DNA of 64,000 nucleotides from Nocardia fluminea. Lineage in GTDB: Bacteria > Actinomycetota > Actinomycetes > Mycobacteriales > Mycobacteriaceae. The stretch is from assembly GCF_002846365.1 (NCBI RefSeq), contig NZ_PJMW01000002.1:3720001-3784000 (forward strand), read 5' to 3'. Shown here one piece after another: positions 1 to 9,427 of the stretch (its first letter is position 1; every line of letters begins with the position of its first letter). Under the pieces are notes generated by a model, which worked only from the letters and a program-made list of their open reading frames with translations, was not told the origin of the DNA and ran no database searches. The position numbers and the translations under genes are program-made.

Positions 1-513
1 AACCTGAAGATGCTCGGCGTCGCCGGCTACCAACGCCTCATCGGAGGCCTACTCGTGTCCTCGCAGCGGTTCGCCGACGAGCTCACGGCCCAAGGCCGGT
101 TCGAAGTACTCAGCGACGCCGACAGCCACGGCTTCGCCGTGCTGTTCATCGCCAAACCCGCCGTGGACACACCATCACTGTTCGACCGGGCGTGGACACG
201 AGACGACCTGGAATCGATCGCGCGCTACAACTACGGCTTCTACCGATACTTGTTCGAACAACAGGAGCTGGGCCGCTGCCCGATCGCCTGCGACTACTCC
301 TCGGGCTACCACAAGCTGGTCGGTGGCGCGAAAATCGGCGTCCACAAGTCCTACCCCATGTCGCCGTTCTACGACGAGGACACCGCGGTCGCCTTCGCCC
401 TCGTATTCGGCGAGATGCTCGCCGAATACGACCGCCAACCCGCAGACCAGATTCCCGCCGAGGGCCCACACGAAGCCCGGCCGTTGATCTTTCGACCCGG
501 GTCGCTGACATGA
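1..513 (+). CDS. C-terminal part of a PLP-dependent (group II type) decarboxylase-like protein
   Basis: The frame is open at the window edge, so only about the last 170 residues are visible. They resemble the small C-terminal domain of group II pyridoxal-5'-phosphate decarboxylases: a 'LGVAGYQRLI' helix followed by a stretch like 'FEVLSDADSHGFAVLF', where family members read out the substrate end. The PLP-binding lysine and most of the active site would lie before the window, so the substrate cannot be inferred. The stop codon TGA overlaps the next start in an ATGA, which implies translational coupling to the carbamoyltransferase and a shared biosynthetic operon. A fold-type I aminotransferase is the main alternative. 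Confidence 0.6.
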   Translation, partial: NLKMLGVAGYQRLIGGLLVSSQRFADELTAQGRFEVLSDADSHGFAVLFIAKPAVDTPSLFDRAWTRDDLESIARYNYGFYRYLFEQQELGRCPIACDYSSGYHKLVGGAKIGVHKSYPMSPFYDEDTAVAFALVFGEMLAEYDRQPADQIPAEGPHEARPLIFRPGSLT

Positions 514-2435
514 TCGAAGGACTCTATCTCTCGACGTTCTTCGACATCGGTCCCCTGAAGAACCTCCTCGACATCCGCCTGCGCCATGACCACGGAGCCG
601 CGCTGTGGGAACTCGACAACGGCACGCTCAGACTCCGGCGCTACTGGGAGTTCGAGCGAATCAGCGGCCTCAAACAGCACAGTCGCGCCCTCTACGACCA
701 GAACCAGGCTCGACACCTCCTGCAGCACCTCCTGGCAGAGGAAGACGCCGACCTTCGCGACGTCGTCGAAATCTGGGGGACGCCCGGTATCGAAACCAGC
801 ACCAACTACCAGAGAACCTTCGGCAGCGCCTACGCATTCCACGGCATGGCGCACCTCATGACGGCGCTGTTTTGCCAGAACCCGGCACCGCTTACCGAAC
901 CGATGGTGGCAATGTCGCTGGACGCTGGTCCCGACTGCCTGTTCGAACCCGACGCCTACGACCGCCACTACTACCCGGGCTGCGTCATCGACGAACGCGG
1001 CCTGCGAATGTTTCCCTGCGAGTCGCCGGGCAGATTGTGGTCCTACGCCAGCAAGAAGTTCGGCCTCCGCGAAGGAACGCTGATGGCGCTCGCCTCTGCC
1101 AGTGACGACGACGCCGAGCTGGATCTGACCGTCTTCGATCGGCAGCCCTTGCTCGATCTTTCGGCGCGACGTGCCGCCGCCGACATCGTCGACACCATCG
1201 ACTCCCACGTACGCTCCTACCGGCGGACCGGTCGCAGCGCCGCAACGCCGGGAGCGGGACCTTTGACTCCAGCTGAACTCCACGTCAGTGCCGTCATGCA
1301 ACTCATCGCGAGACTTTCACTACGGATCGTCCGACGCAACCTCGACCTTGCCGAAACCGAGTACGGAGCCGACCTCGCTGCGTCGCGGTTGGCTCTGGCC
1401 GGAGGCTTCGCTCTCAACTGCCCGACGAACTCGCAACTGCTGCAAGATGTCCCGTTCACCGGCTATCAGATCCCGCCCTGCACCAGCGACAGCGGCATCG
1501 CCCTTGGCACGGGGCTCGCCGCGTTCTACCCCCAGCTGCGCAGCGGCGCGATCAGCACCGCATTCGACACCGCCTACTACGGACAAGGCCCTGGCGACCT
1601 CGCCGAGGAACTCGACCAGGTGTCGGACCTCGTGGACAACATTGAGCCGATATCGGCAGATGGTGTCGCGGAACTCCTCGCACGAGAAGGGATCATCGCG
1701 TGGGTCAACGGCACAGCCGAAATCGGTCCCAGAGCGCTGGGCAACCGATCCCTGCTCGCCGATCCCCGATCACTCGAGGTCAAGAACCGCCTCAACCAGA
1801 TCAAACAGCGACAGTGGTGGCGCCCTGTGGCACCACTCGTCCTCGACCAGGACGGGCCCGACTACTTCCGCGACTACCGGCACTCGCCATACATGCTGCT
1901 CAACTTCCACACCACCGCTCATGCGCAAGCAACAGTTCCCGGAGTCCTTCACCTCGATCACAGCGCTCGCGCACAGTCCGTCAGTGCCAGGACCAACCCC
2001 GATCTCGCACGCGTCCTTCATTCGTTCAAACGGCAGACCGGGGTATCGATTCTGGGCAATACGTCGCTCAACGACGCTGACGAGCCGATCATCAACCGTC
2101 TCTCCGAGGCCGTCCACTTCGCCGCGGGCAAGGGGATCCGATCACTCGTCGCCAACGCGACAACGCTGATTACCCTGCACGACAACACGAATCACTATGC
2201 CGGCCCTCGACCGCGACAGCGCCGGTTCTTCGAGACACCCGCCGGTGCGGATACCAGCGCGGTGGTCCGTGAGCTCAACCCACACGACCTCGACCAGCGC
2301 GAACTCACCTATTTCTATGACAACCCAGCACTTTTCGGCACCACAGACATCAGGATCGCAGACGACGCGAAAGATGTCCGAAGCCGGACTGAGGCTTACT
2401 TGCGGGAAAATCCCGGCGCGTTGGACCGACGATGA
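510..2435 (+). CDS. NodU/CmcH-type carbamoyltransferase
   Basis: A protein of 641 aa, the usual length for the NodU/CmcH O-carbamoyltransferases that use carbamoyl phosphate and ATP to carbamoylate a small molecule. The N-terminal Kae1-like half has the metal/ATP motifs 'RHDHGAAL' near residue 30 and 'FHGMAH' near residue 112. The C-terminal YrdC-like half has 'GPRALGNRSLLADPR', 'KQRQWWRPVAP' and 'NTSLN', typical of the carbamoyladenylate-forming domain. The start at 510 was chosen over an upstream in-frame ATG because it makes an ATGA overlap with the preceding gene and because residues before it look non-coding. Its own stop overlaps the next gene, again by ATGA. The acceptor is unknown; the family occurs mostly in antibiotic and Nod-factor pathways. 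Confidence 0.88.
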   Translation: MIEGLYLSTFFDIGPLKNLLDIRLRHDHGAALWELDNGTLRLRRYWEFERISGLKQHSRALYDQNQARHLLQHLLAEEDADLRDVVEIWGTPGIETSTNYQRTFGSAYAFHGMAHLMTALFCQNPAPLTEPMVAMSLDAGPDCLFEPDAYDRHYYPGCVIDERGLRMFPCESPGRLWSYASKKFGLREGTLMALASASDDDAELDLTVFDRQPLLDLSARRAAADIVDTIDSHVRSYRRTGRSAATPGAGPLTPAELHVSAVMQLIARLSLRIVRRNLDLAETEYGADLAASRLALAGGFALNCPTNSQLLQDVPFTGYQIPPCTSDSGIALGTGLAAFYPQLRSGAISTAFDTAYYGQGPGDLAEELDQVSDLVDNIEPISADGVAELLAREGIIAWVNGTAEIGPRALGNRSLLADPRSLEVKNRLNQIKQRQWWRPVAPLVLDQDGPDYFRDYRHSPYMLLNFHTTAHAQATVPGVLHLDHSARAQSVSARTNPDLARVLHSFKRQTGVSILGNTSLNDADEPIINRLSEAVHFAAGKGIRSLVANATTLITLHDNTNHYAGPRPRQRRFFETPAGADTSAVVRELNPHDLDQRELTYFYDNPALFGTTDIRIADDAKDVRSRTEAYLRENPGALDRR

Positions 2436-3463
2436 CCACGCTCCCTGACTCCCTCCTGGAGGGACACGTTCGTCACTACGCCAACTTCGCCGAACCCGAC
2501 CGAACACGCATGCTCGCCGCCGTTATCAAGAACTACGCCCGCAGCGTCGATCCCTCCGATCCTGGCCGCTACGCCCAGTGGCAAGCCGCTGTAGATGACC
2601 TCGCCAACCCGCTCAATGAAGACCTCGTCCTATCCCACGCCCGACGACTGGCGCAACGTACCAGGCCGCCACCCAAATTCGGGACCGGATCGCTGTTGTC
2701 TGAGATCGGGGCAGCGGTACAGCAGACCGCCATGACCGCTGAGGAGCAGTTGGGCCTTGCGCTGGACATGCACGAGCATGGCCTCGGACCGGTACTGACG
2801 TACGCCTTCAACCTGTGGATCGCTAGGGCTGCCGACCCGAAGACCGTTGGTCGACGCCTCACTGAACTGACGGTCATGGGTCTCTACCGTCTTGCCGAAG
2901 CCCAGAAGCCGCCTCCCGATACAACATTGATCGGATCTGGCTCCGCCGCTGACGTGATCCGAACCAGTGGGCGGGTGCATAAATATCCCAGGAACTACGC
3001 AGCTCGTGAGGTATTGCTCCCGCTAGAGTTCGCCAACTATCAGGTTCTGACTCAGACCTGTCTTCACGATCGCATCGCTACGAACGCTGCCTTCGACGCG
3101 AGCACGCGGATCCTGTACCACGACTACGTTCCAGGAGATGATGGCGAATCCATGCTGAGATCTGGATTTTGGCCGAATCGACAACAGCAGAAAGATCTGA
3201 GATCCCTTCACGGTGCTCTCCGATGCGAGCTGCCCGAACGCCGACTGGTTCTAGACCTTCATCCCGGCAACTTCGTATGGGACGCTGCGCGCGCCCGATG
3301 GGTGCTTATCGATATCGGACCGATTCCCGTCGTCGGCTCCGAGGAATATGGCGTAGACAGCTTTACCTCCTACTACACCCATACATGGCTGAACCGTCTA
3401 GACAGAGAACACGCGGAACCGATTCGATCGATCGACTACAGCGTCGGTTCTCGGCCGATGTAG
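2432..3463 (+). CDS. Protein-kinase-fold phosphotransferase-like protein
   Basis: A protein of 343 aa translationally coupled to the carbamoyltransferase (ATGA). The C-terminal half has a kinase-like catalytic loop and metal motif: 'LVLDLHPGNFVWD' (HPGN in place of HxDxxxxN) followed by 'WVLIDIG' in the DFG position. 'IGSGSAADVIR' around residue 167 looks like a Gly-rich loop, and 'VHKYPRNYAAREVL' could supply the ATP-binding lysine. The first 150 residues are helical and match no domain I recognise. The arrangement suits a small-molecule or lanthipeptide-like kinase acting in the same pathway. The substrate is unknown and activity is not proven. Confidence 0.6.
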   Translation: MTTLPDSLLEGHVRHYANFAEPDRTRMLAAVIKNYARSVDPSDPGRYAQWQAAVDDLANPLNEDLVLSHARRLAQRTRPPPKFGTGSLLSEIGAAVQQTAMTAEEQLGLALDMHEHGLGPVLTYAFNLWIARAADPKTVGRRLTELTVMGLYRLAEAQKPPPDTTLIGSGSAADVIRTSGRVHKYPRNYAAREVLLPLEFANYQVLTQTCLHDRIATNAAFDASTRILYHDYVPGDDGESMLRSGFWPNRQQQKDLRSLHGALRCELPERRLVLDLHPGNFVWDAARARWVLIDIGPIPVVGSEEYGVDSFTSYYTHTWLNRLDREHAEPIRSIDYSVGSRPM

Positions 3464-3648
3464 TCCTCTCGTCCAGCCACCCAATCGGGCTGCCAGCGGT
3501 CGTGGGCGGAAGTCACCCACCAGCGCGAAGCTCGTCGTCTATGCGGTCATATCGGCGCGGAGCAGGAACCCAAGGTGCCCGTACGACGCCTGCTGCTCGG
3601 TGCCGTCCTTGTCTCGTAGTGGCTCCAACCCGCCGTTGTCCTTTCGCA

Positions 3649-4446
3649 CTAGCGGGGCAGTTGGCCGATGGCGGCGTAGGCGGCCAGGCCCCAGGTGTCG
3701 GGGTGTAGGGGCCGCAGGGTGGCGTGCTCGGTATCGGTGGGCCGCCACCGGTGCGGTGCGATCAATCCGGGATCGGTGAGCCTGTAGGGGGCCAGCATCG
3801 TGGTGATCGTGTCGTGGTCGCGCGGGTGAAAAGCGATGCCCGCGTTGCCCAGAGCCGCGACGCTGCTGCTGATGTCGTCTCCAGCGATGTCGTCGGTGAT
3901 GTGGCTGAACACGATCCAGGTTCCGGGCCGGAGCTGGCGAGTCAGGGCGTCGAGGACGGCGGGGGCCTCGGCGAGGAGTTCAGCGGTCCCGGACAGGCAG
4001 ACCGCCAAAGGCGCGGTGGAGTCCATGACCGCGGTGATCTCGGCGAGGACGGCGGCGGTGTCGGTGAGGTCGACCTTGGCGACGACGTTGTTCGGTTCGG
4101 TCAGCAAGGCCTGGGCGTGGTTGGTAGCGAGGAGGTCGTTGTCGATGTAGAGGATGCGGGCGGTGTCACTTGCGTGGTTGACGATCTCACCGATGTCGGG
4201 GTGTAGAGGGAGTCCGCATCCGAGTTCGACCACCTGGGCCACTTGATGCGTGTGGCTGAGGTATTCGACGGCGCGCCGCGCGAAGCGGCGCGCTTCGGCC
4301 ATGGCGGTCGCGAGCTGGCTGTCCAGAAGGGGCTTGGCGATCACATGATCGAGCTCGTAGTGGTCTTTGCCGCCCAGCAGCGCGTTGCACACGCGGGCGG
4401 TGTTGGGGCGGCTGGTGTCCAGCTCTGTCTCGTTGGGGGCTGTCAT
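3649..4446 (-). CDS. SAM-dependent methyltransferase of the actinobacterial DUF574 type
   Basis: A protein of 265 aa beginning with the family signature 'SRPNTARVCNALLGGKDHYELD' (close to SRPSxARVYDYLLGGKDN in relatives), then a Rossmann SAM motif 'VVELGCGLPL' near residue 72 and an acidic 'LYIDNDLLA' at the end of strand 2. This family is abundant in Streptomyces and Nocardia, usually beside DUF397/DUF5753 regulators, as here. Its methyl acceptor is not known. Start ATG 4446 has an AGGACAGG-like ribosome site. It follows the DUF5753-type gene on the same strand with a gap of about 110 bp and is probably in the same transcription unit. Confidence 0.85.
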   Translation of the reverse strand: MTAPNETELDTSRPNTARVCNALLGGKDHYELDHVIAKPLLDSQLATAMAEARRFARRAVEYLSHTHQVAQVVELGCGLPLHPDIGEIVNHASDTARILYIDNDLLATNHAQALLTEPNNVVAKVDLTDTAAVLAEITAVMDSTAPLAVCLSGTAELLAEAPAVLDALTRQLRPGTWIVFSHITDDIAGDDISSSVAALGNAGIAFHPRDHDTITTMLAPYRLTDPGLIAPHRWRPTDTEHATLRPLHPDTWGLAAYAAIGQLPR

Positions 4447-4555
4447 GTCCTGTCCTCGCCGGAGGGTGCCGCGAAGTTCCGAACAAACGTCCTGGCCACC
4501 GTGACAAGGGAATACGGCGTCGGGTTGTTGCGGGGCTCGCGGGCGGTCGGATGGT

Positions 4556-5158
4556 TCAGATGCCGGACTCAGTGTGGCTGGCCAGCGCCCGGGCGAGGAT
4601 GGCGTGGGCTCCCTCGCCGTAGACGGCCGTGGTGGCGAGCAGGTCGAAGGTTCGTTCGACCAGCTCGACAGTGTCGGTGTTCTCGAACGGATCGATGATT
4701 CGCTTGTTGTCGGAGTCGGTGGCGTAGCTGAAGTCGAAACTGTCTGCTGGGGCGAGAAGTTCGGCGTTGAGGGGGATGATGCCGATGCGGACGTGTTCGC
4801 GGGCGGTCAAGATGTTCATCAGGTGCCGGATCTGGGTGGTCATCACTTCGGAGCTGCCGACGGTGACTCGTAGCGCGGCCTCGTCGATGAGCATCTGGAA
4901 GTCGTACCCGGGCAGGTCGAGAGCGGTCTGGCGTTGCAGACGCGCGAGCGCAAGGGCCTCGCTGTCGTCGGCCATGTCCATCACGGCCGAGCATCTGTCG
5001 AAGAACGCACGGGCGTAGTCGTGGGTCTGGAACAGTCCCGGGAGGAGTTTGGTGCTGTAGGAGCGCTGATTGATGGTGTCGGACTCGCTGGGGATCAGGA
5101 AGTGCTGCAACGTTTCCGGCCCGCGATCGGTGGTGTCGCACCGGCTCGTGTTGACCAT
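4556..5158 (-). CDS. DUF5753-type ligand-binding domain protein lacking the usual HTH
   Basis: A 200-aa protein matching the C-terminal domain normally attached to XRE regulators in actinomycetes: 'YSTKLLPGLFQTHDYARA' near the start, 'LARLQRQ', 'LIDEAALR' and 'LTAREHVRIGIIPL' are its recurrent motifs. The usual N-terminal helix-turn-helix is absent; translation apparently starts at ATG 5158, 7 nt after GGAGAGG. The frame stays open upstream to 5290 but reads as low-complexity, non-coding sequence. It may work with a separate DNA-binding partner or be a trimmed regulator. The neighbouring DUF574 methyltransferase is a usual companion of this domain. Confidence 0.75.
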   Translation of the reverse strand: MVNTSRCDTTDRGPETLQHFLIPSESDTINQRSYSTKLLPGLFQTHDYARAFFDRCSAVMDMADDSEALALARLQRQTALDLPGYDFQMLIDEAALRVTVGSSEVMTTQIRHLMNILTAREHVRIGIIPLNAELLAPADSFDFSYATDSDNKRIIDPFENTDTVELVERTFDLLATTAVYGEGAHAILARALASHTESGI

Positions 5159-5346
5159 GGTTCTAACCTCTCCAAGTCGTTTCGTTGGTTGAGATTTGGT
5201 GGAGGGTTCCACCGGAGGTGGTTCGTGTGGGGTCGGGTAGGTGTCCCCGGAGGCCGTGAGGTTGGGCGGCCTCCGGGGACGTTTCCCCACCCTCGGACCC
5301 GACCGGCTCGGGGTTCGCCGGATTTCGTCCGAGGTATTCGGTTGGT

Positions 5347-5874
5347 CTATGCAGGGGTGGCGGCGATCTCGCTAATCAGGGTCACCCCGTCGAGGGTGCG
5401 GGTCGTGATCGTCTGTTCGGCGATCCAGGGTTCGATACCGGGCCGGAACTCGCCCACGGTGACCTTCCACCGCGCCGCATCGCCGAACGAGCCCAACGAC
5501 GAGATGCTGACGCAGTGGCGGGTGTCGGCGGGAACGGCATCGATGCCGGTTTGCAAACGGTCACCGGCCGCGATGACCGAGTCGGGAGTGAGGAATCGGC
5601 TTGCCTGCTCGGCGGAACGATCCACGTAGTACGCGTGGTTGAACCCAAAGATCACGGCCGGACCGCTCGTGGTGTCACCGGGACCGGACCCCGTGAACAG
5701 GTCTGGGTCGGTGGGTTCCTCGCACCCGGAACCGGTGGGCTGCGTACTCCCGTCCGGGGCGGCCACGACCGCGATCACGGCCAGCACGGCGAGCGTGCCC
5801 ATCACGGCCGCCGCTATCCGGCGGTGGCGGCGGGTGCGTGGAGTGGGGGTGGTGGTGTCGAATTTCGCATACAT
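5347..5874 (-). CDS. Membrane-anchored extracytoplasmic protein, paralogue of the protein at 17529-18269
   Basis: A 175-aa protein with a basic N-terminus 'RTRRHRRIAAA', one hydrophobic anchor at about residues 20-40, and an outside domain of about 120 residues. That domain matches the product at 17529-18269: both have 'F.(H/E)AYY(V/I)(D/H)R', 'GI(D/A)(A/S)VP..TRHCV' and a C-terminal 'LIS' strand. The family is an actinobacterial domain of unknown function (I believe DUF8176). Start ATG 5874 is preferred over 5967 because of a GAAGGA ribosome site upstream. It lies directly downstream of the gene split by the group II intron. Confidence 0.65.
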   Translation of the reverse strand: MYAKFDTTTPTPRTRRHRRIAAAVMGTLAVLAVIAVVAAPDGSTQPTGSGCEEPTDPDLFTGSGPGDTTSGPAVIFGFNHAYYVDRSAEQASRFLTPDSVIAAGDRLQTGIDAVPADTRHCVSISSLGSFGDAARWKVTVGEFRPGIEPWIAEQTITTRTLDGVTLISEIAATPA

Positions 5875-6129
5875 GGTGGCGTCGGGTCCTTCGGTGCGGG
5901 ATCGCGGGGTAGGGGTGGCCCCGGTCGTCGCTGGGAACGACTCCGGGGCCCCCTCGGCGCGGGGCAACGGCCGGGCGAGATGCCGTGGGTCTCGCCGGGC
6001 AGTCGCGCCAAGACCATTCCGGTGGTTGGAGAGCCGTGCGGTGCGCGGGTCAGGGCAGTAGGTAGAGTCGGGTCGGCCAAGGGCGCGGTGTCCGGATTGC
6101 TCCGAATCCGTTTCCCTTGGCCGCCCGCC

Positions 6130-6163
<34 letters not shown>

Positions 6164-6173
6164 TCCATGGACG

Positions 6174-7664
6174 TCATGCTCGTGAGAGTGTGTCGAGTTG
6201 TTCGGCCAAAGCGCTCCATGGTGTCGGGATCGCGTAACCCCGCCACCGGTATCGTTCGATGACTATTTCCGCGGGGTTATAGAGCACGGTCCCGTTCTCT
6301 GCTGGCAGCCAGGCCGGATACCTCGGATCGGAGTATCGGCGTCGGAGGTCTCGCCAGCGAACACGACGGTGTTTCATGCTCATCCAGTGCGCAACTTCGC
6401 GCCACATGTAGTGACCGAGGTAGCTGAATGTGTCAGAGGAAACACCGTGCCGGAAATACATACACCATCCCCGAACCACCAGGTTCAGGTATTTGAGCAC
6501 CTTTTCCAGCGACTTATAGGTCATTGCTCTGCTGGTGATGCGCCTGACCTTCGCGACGATCGAAGCCAGAGACTTCTTCGACGGATAGGTATAGACGATC
6601 ATCTTCTTCCGATTCGTACCTCGCTTGGCCCGGCGCTGGATACGCCAACCGAGGAAGTCGAACCCTTCATCGATGTGCAATACACGAGTCTTCTCCGGCG
6701 ACAGGGTCAACCCCATCGGCCGCAGAACCTCAGCGACCTCGATCCTGGCCTGTTCGGCGTGATGTTGCCCGCCATGGACCAGGATCACGAAATCGTCCGC
6801 GTAGCGAACGCATCGATAGGTCGCTTCTCCCTTGGAATGTAGATACTTTCGTCGCGAGCCAGGATCGGCAAGCAATCCGCTACCACTCGCGACATCCCAC
6901 TTGTCTTGATAGTGGTCATCCAGTACCGACAGGGCGATATTCGCCAGCAATGGCGAAAGAATCCCGCCCTGGGGAGTTCCTGTTTGGGAGTCCCGGTTCA
7001 GTCCTTCCTCGGTGAGGACACCGGCTTTCAGGAAGGCTTTCACCAGGGCTAAGACCCGTTTGTCCCCGATCCGGTGTCGCACCCGCTCCATCAGAGCGGT
7101 GTGGTCGATCCGGTCGAAACACGCCTCGATATCAGCTTCGAGCACCCAGCGATAACCCCGGGAGCCGAACAGATGGATCTCGGCGATCGCGTCCTGAGCA
7201 CGACGACGAGGACGGAACCCATACGAGCTGGGCTGGAATCCGGCCTCGAAGATCGGCTCGAGCACCAACTTCAGCGCGGCCTGAACGACACGGTCCGCTG
7301 TCGTCGGTATCCCCAACCGGCGCTTCTTCAATGGGTAGCCCGGTTTCGGAATCAACTTCTCACGCACCGGCTGCGGGCGAAACGTTCTCTCCCGCAGCTC
7401 GACCCGCAATGTCGATAACAGCACAGTCGACTCTTTCGGGATCGACCGAGGTACTACCCCGTCGATCCCGGCGGTCCGACCGCCCTTGTTACCGTGAACC
7501 CGTTCCCAGGCATGTACCAGAAACGCCGGATCACACACCAGATTATGCAGATCATCGAACTCTCGACCCGGATTCCGGGTCGCCCACAAGTACAGCTTGG
7601 CCTGCATCCGCCGTACTCGCGACCAGGCTTCATCGAAGTCCGGCCACGATTCACTCGAATTCAC
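6174..7664 (-). CDS. ltrA: Group II intron reverse transcriptase/maturase
   Basis: A 496-aa intron-encoded protein that helps the intron RNA fold and copies it at new sites. Visible blocks: RT-0/1 'GNKGGRTAGIDGV' and 'LIPKPG', RT-2 'RRLGIPTTADRVVQ', RT-3 'LEADIEACFDRIDH', RT-4 'GTPQGGILSPLLANI', the catalytic 'RYADD', RT-7 'FLGWRI', and maturase domain X with 'RGWCMYFR'. The protein is full length. The C-terminus ('RWRDLRRRYSD... YNPAEIVIERYRWRG') shows no clear HNH endonuclease, so mobility may rely on a replication-fork route. It should be able to splice and move, judging by intact motifs. Confidence 0.93.
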   Translation of the reverse strand: MNSSESWPDFDEAWSRVRRMQAKLYLWATRNPGREFDDLHNLVCDPAFLVHAWERVHGNKGGRTAGIDGVVPRSIPKESTVLLSTLRVELRERTFRPQPVREKLIPKPGYPLKKRRLGIPTTADRVVQAALKLVLEPIFEAGFQPSSYGFRPRRRAQDAIAEIHLFGSRGYRWVLEADIEACFDRIDHTALMERVRHRIGDKRVLALVKAFLKAGVLTEEGLNRDSQTGTPQGGILSPLLANIALSVLDDHYQDKWDVASGSGLLADPGSRRKYLHSKGEATYRCVRYADDFVILVHGGQHHAEQARIEVAEVLRPMGLTLSPEKTRVLHIDEGFDFLGWRIQRRAKRGTNRKKMIVYTYPSKKSLASIVAKVRRITSRAMTYKSLEKVLKYLNLVVRGWCMYFRHGVSSDTFSYLGHYMWREVAHWMSMKHRRVRWRDLRRRYSDPRYPAWLPAENGTVLYNPAEIVIERYRWRGYAIPTPWSALAEQLDTLSRA

Positions 7665-8274
7665 GAATGACTCCGTCCATTACAGTCCCTCCCTGTTGAT
7701 ATCCACTGGGGTCCTTCGCCATGTACCCGGCTTTCCCGGGCTCGGACTACTACGACCCCTCCGCCCCATCACGTTCCGTCAGCTGACGACGAGCCTGCCC
7801 ACCAAAAACCGTTGGCCACGATCACCAATGGGCGAAACGAGATGGTTCCCACGTTCACTGCTATCCATTCGGGACAGGAGGTGGCCGGCTTTGCTCCAGC
7901 GGCCTCGCCACGACTACGCCGCAGGCTTTCACCGTGGCCTCCCCATCAGACAAGACAATCCGTCAGGGGAGTTCCCCGATCCACTACAAGCGATCGGAGA
8001 TGCACCGCAAGCCAGCCCATATCCACCGAGTTGGAGCTGGCACCCGAACTTGAGGAGCTTTATGACACCGGTTCCTCTCGTCCACCTCTGTCCCACGCTC
8101 ACCGGACCCGCACCATTCGGCAGTACTGGCACGTCCCGACTTCGTCAGGGCTGCTTTCCGCCCTCCCCGGCGTCTCCCGGATCAGACTGCCCTCAGCTAC
8201 AGCAATCGTGCTGCGACACAATCACTTCGGAGTCATTCCACCTCCAATATGGATAGCAGCGCCTCGTGGCGCAC

Positions 8275-8476
8275 GGCGTTCATTTGGCAGGCGCGGTAGC
8301 CCGGCGCAGTGGCCGGGGTAGACGGCGACGGTTCCGGGGCGGCGGGCGGCCACGTCGCAGACGAATACCAGGGCGGCGGTCAGGCACGCGGCGAAATAGA
8401 TTCGCACCCCGGACAATTCGACGGAGAGTCGAATGTCGGGTTCGTCAGGACATGGTGACCGGCCGCCGTTGTTCAT
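8275..8476 (-). pseudogene. First exon of a small gene interrupted by the group II intron
   Basis: ATG 8476 overlaps the upstream stop (ATGA), so this is the third coupled gene of a minus-strand operon. Sixty-seven codons precede the intron, including 'GVRIYFAACLTAALVF' and 'RRPGTVAVYPGHCAG'. If the intron ends at 6067, splicing adds five codons (LYLLP) and a stop, giving a 72-aa protein. If it ends at 6062, the frame stays open to 5814 (about 149 aa). The gene is functional only if the intron splices. No known domain is recognised. Confidence 0.55.
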
Positions 8477-8949
8477 CGTCGGGTCTGCCTCAGGATAGAT
8501 AGGGCGCGTGCGATCACCACGGCCCCAGAGGGACGGAACGTGCTGATTGCCGGAGATACCCACGTGCGCACCATCAAAGGGTCCGGTGCCGGAGAGGGCA
8601 ACGCGATATCGCCTTCGCGGATCACTACCACCCTCGCTTTCCATATTCGGGCCACGTCGCCGGGATCGCCGACCGGCCGGATATCGGACCTCACGAGGAA
8701 GGTCCACATCTGGGCGCGCGGGTGCCCGATGATCGACAACGGTGTGACCCCGCTCCCCTCGAGAGCGGTTTTGACCTGCTGGGCGAGCTGAGTCGGCATC
8801 ATCACCGCACCGATTAGCCCGGCGCGCATCGTGATTCGTCCTGTTGTCGCGTCGACTACGGTCGGCAGTGAGCACTCGCGCCGGTAGAACTCACATCGCG
8901 ATCGGGGTGTCTCGGCGAATGCGGAGACAGGCGGACTGATCTGTGTCAT
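8473..8949 (-). CDS. Hypothetical actinobacterial protein
   Basis: A 158-aa protein with no domain I can name. The middle section 'IIGHPRAQMWTFLVRSDI', followed by a strand-rich part with 'ARVVVIREGDIALPSP', suggests a small alpha/beta domain, and the length is typical for accessory proteins in nocardial regulatory islands. It is coupled at both ends by ATGA overlaps to its neighbours at 8946-9242 and 8476. The three genes therefore form one tightly translated unit. Confidence 0.65.
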   Translation of the reverse strand: MTQISPPVSAFAETPRSRCEFYRRECSLPTVVDATTGRITMRAGLIGAVMMPTQLAQQVKTALEGSGVTPLSIIGHPRAQMWTFLVRSDIRPVGDPGDVARIWKARVVVIREGDIALPSPAPDPLMVRTWVSPAISTFRPSGAVVIARALSILRQTRR

Positions 8950-9242
8950 CGCTGCTCCCTAGAAGATTCGATCTCGGCGGGGCCGTTGCTCTCAGACGGC
9001 GGTGTCGTGGATGCGGTCGTGAGCCAGCCGGCTACCTTCATCGCTTCGAGCGTGTTGGCAAGATCGGTGAGGGACCGGGTGAAAGTGTGGGTGGCCTCGA
9101 TATGCGCGACAACCTTCACCGAGGATTCCTCGATCTCTCGGTTTCGCTCGTCTGGTAGCGAAGGCTCAGCCTTCAAACCCGGTGTGAGCTCGCACTCCTC
9201 GGTCCGCGTCCCGTCCTCCTGCAAACCCAAACCCCAACCCAT
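8946..9242 (-). CDS. Small hypothetical protein, first gene of a coupled trio
   Basis: A 98-aa protein with an acidic N-terminus and a probable helix 'HTFTRSLTDLANTLEAM' followed by 'KVAGWLTT'. No family is recognised. Its TGA stop overlaps the next ATG. The start at 9242 is preceded by a G-rich stretch on the minus strand that could serve as ribosome site; a shorter product is possible. Divergent from the TPR regulator at 9428, with a 185-bp shared upstream region likely to hold promoters for both. Confidence 0.5.
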   Translation of the reverse strand: MGWGLGLQEDGTRTEECELTPGLKAEPSLPDERNREIEESSVKVVAHIEATHTFTRSLTDLANTLEAMKVAGWLTTASTTPPSESNGPAEIESSREQR

Positions 9243-9427
9243 CGCTTGCGCCCCCTGCCCTCGTGGCGGTGTGAAACCGCCACCTCTTCGGTACCGGTGA
9301 TGGTTGAAATTCTGATTCAGCAGGGATGGTCTTGGGTTGATCGCCTGGTAATCGCCCGGTGATCATCTAGTACGCGCATACCGGCCGCCGGGCAGCCAGC
9401 ATCCCCATTCGGCCGTAGCCTGAAATC

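Noticed and set aside
192..509. Upstream extension of the carbamoyltransferase frame
   Set aside because: It lies over the decarboxylase C-terminus and is Arg-rich; the family start fits ATG 510.
7665..8274. Plus-strand frames over the intron 5' region (for example a 219-codon frame from 7597)
   Set aside because: They are antisense to structured group II intron RNA and have no ribosome sites or protein-like features.
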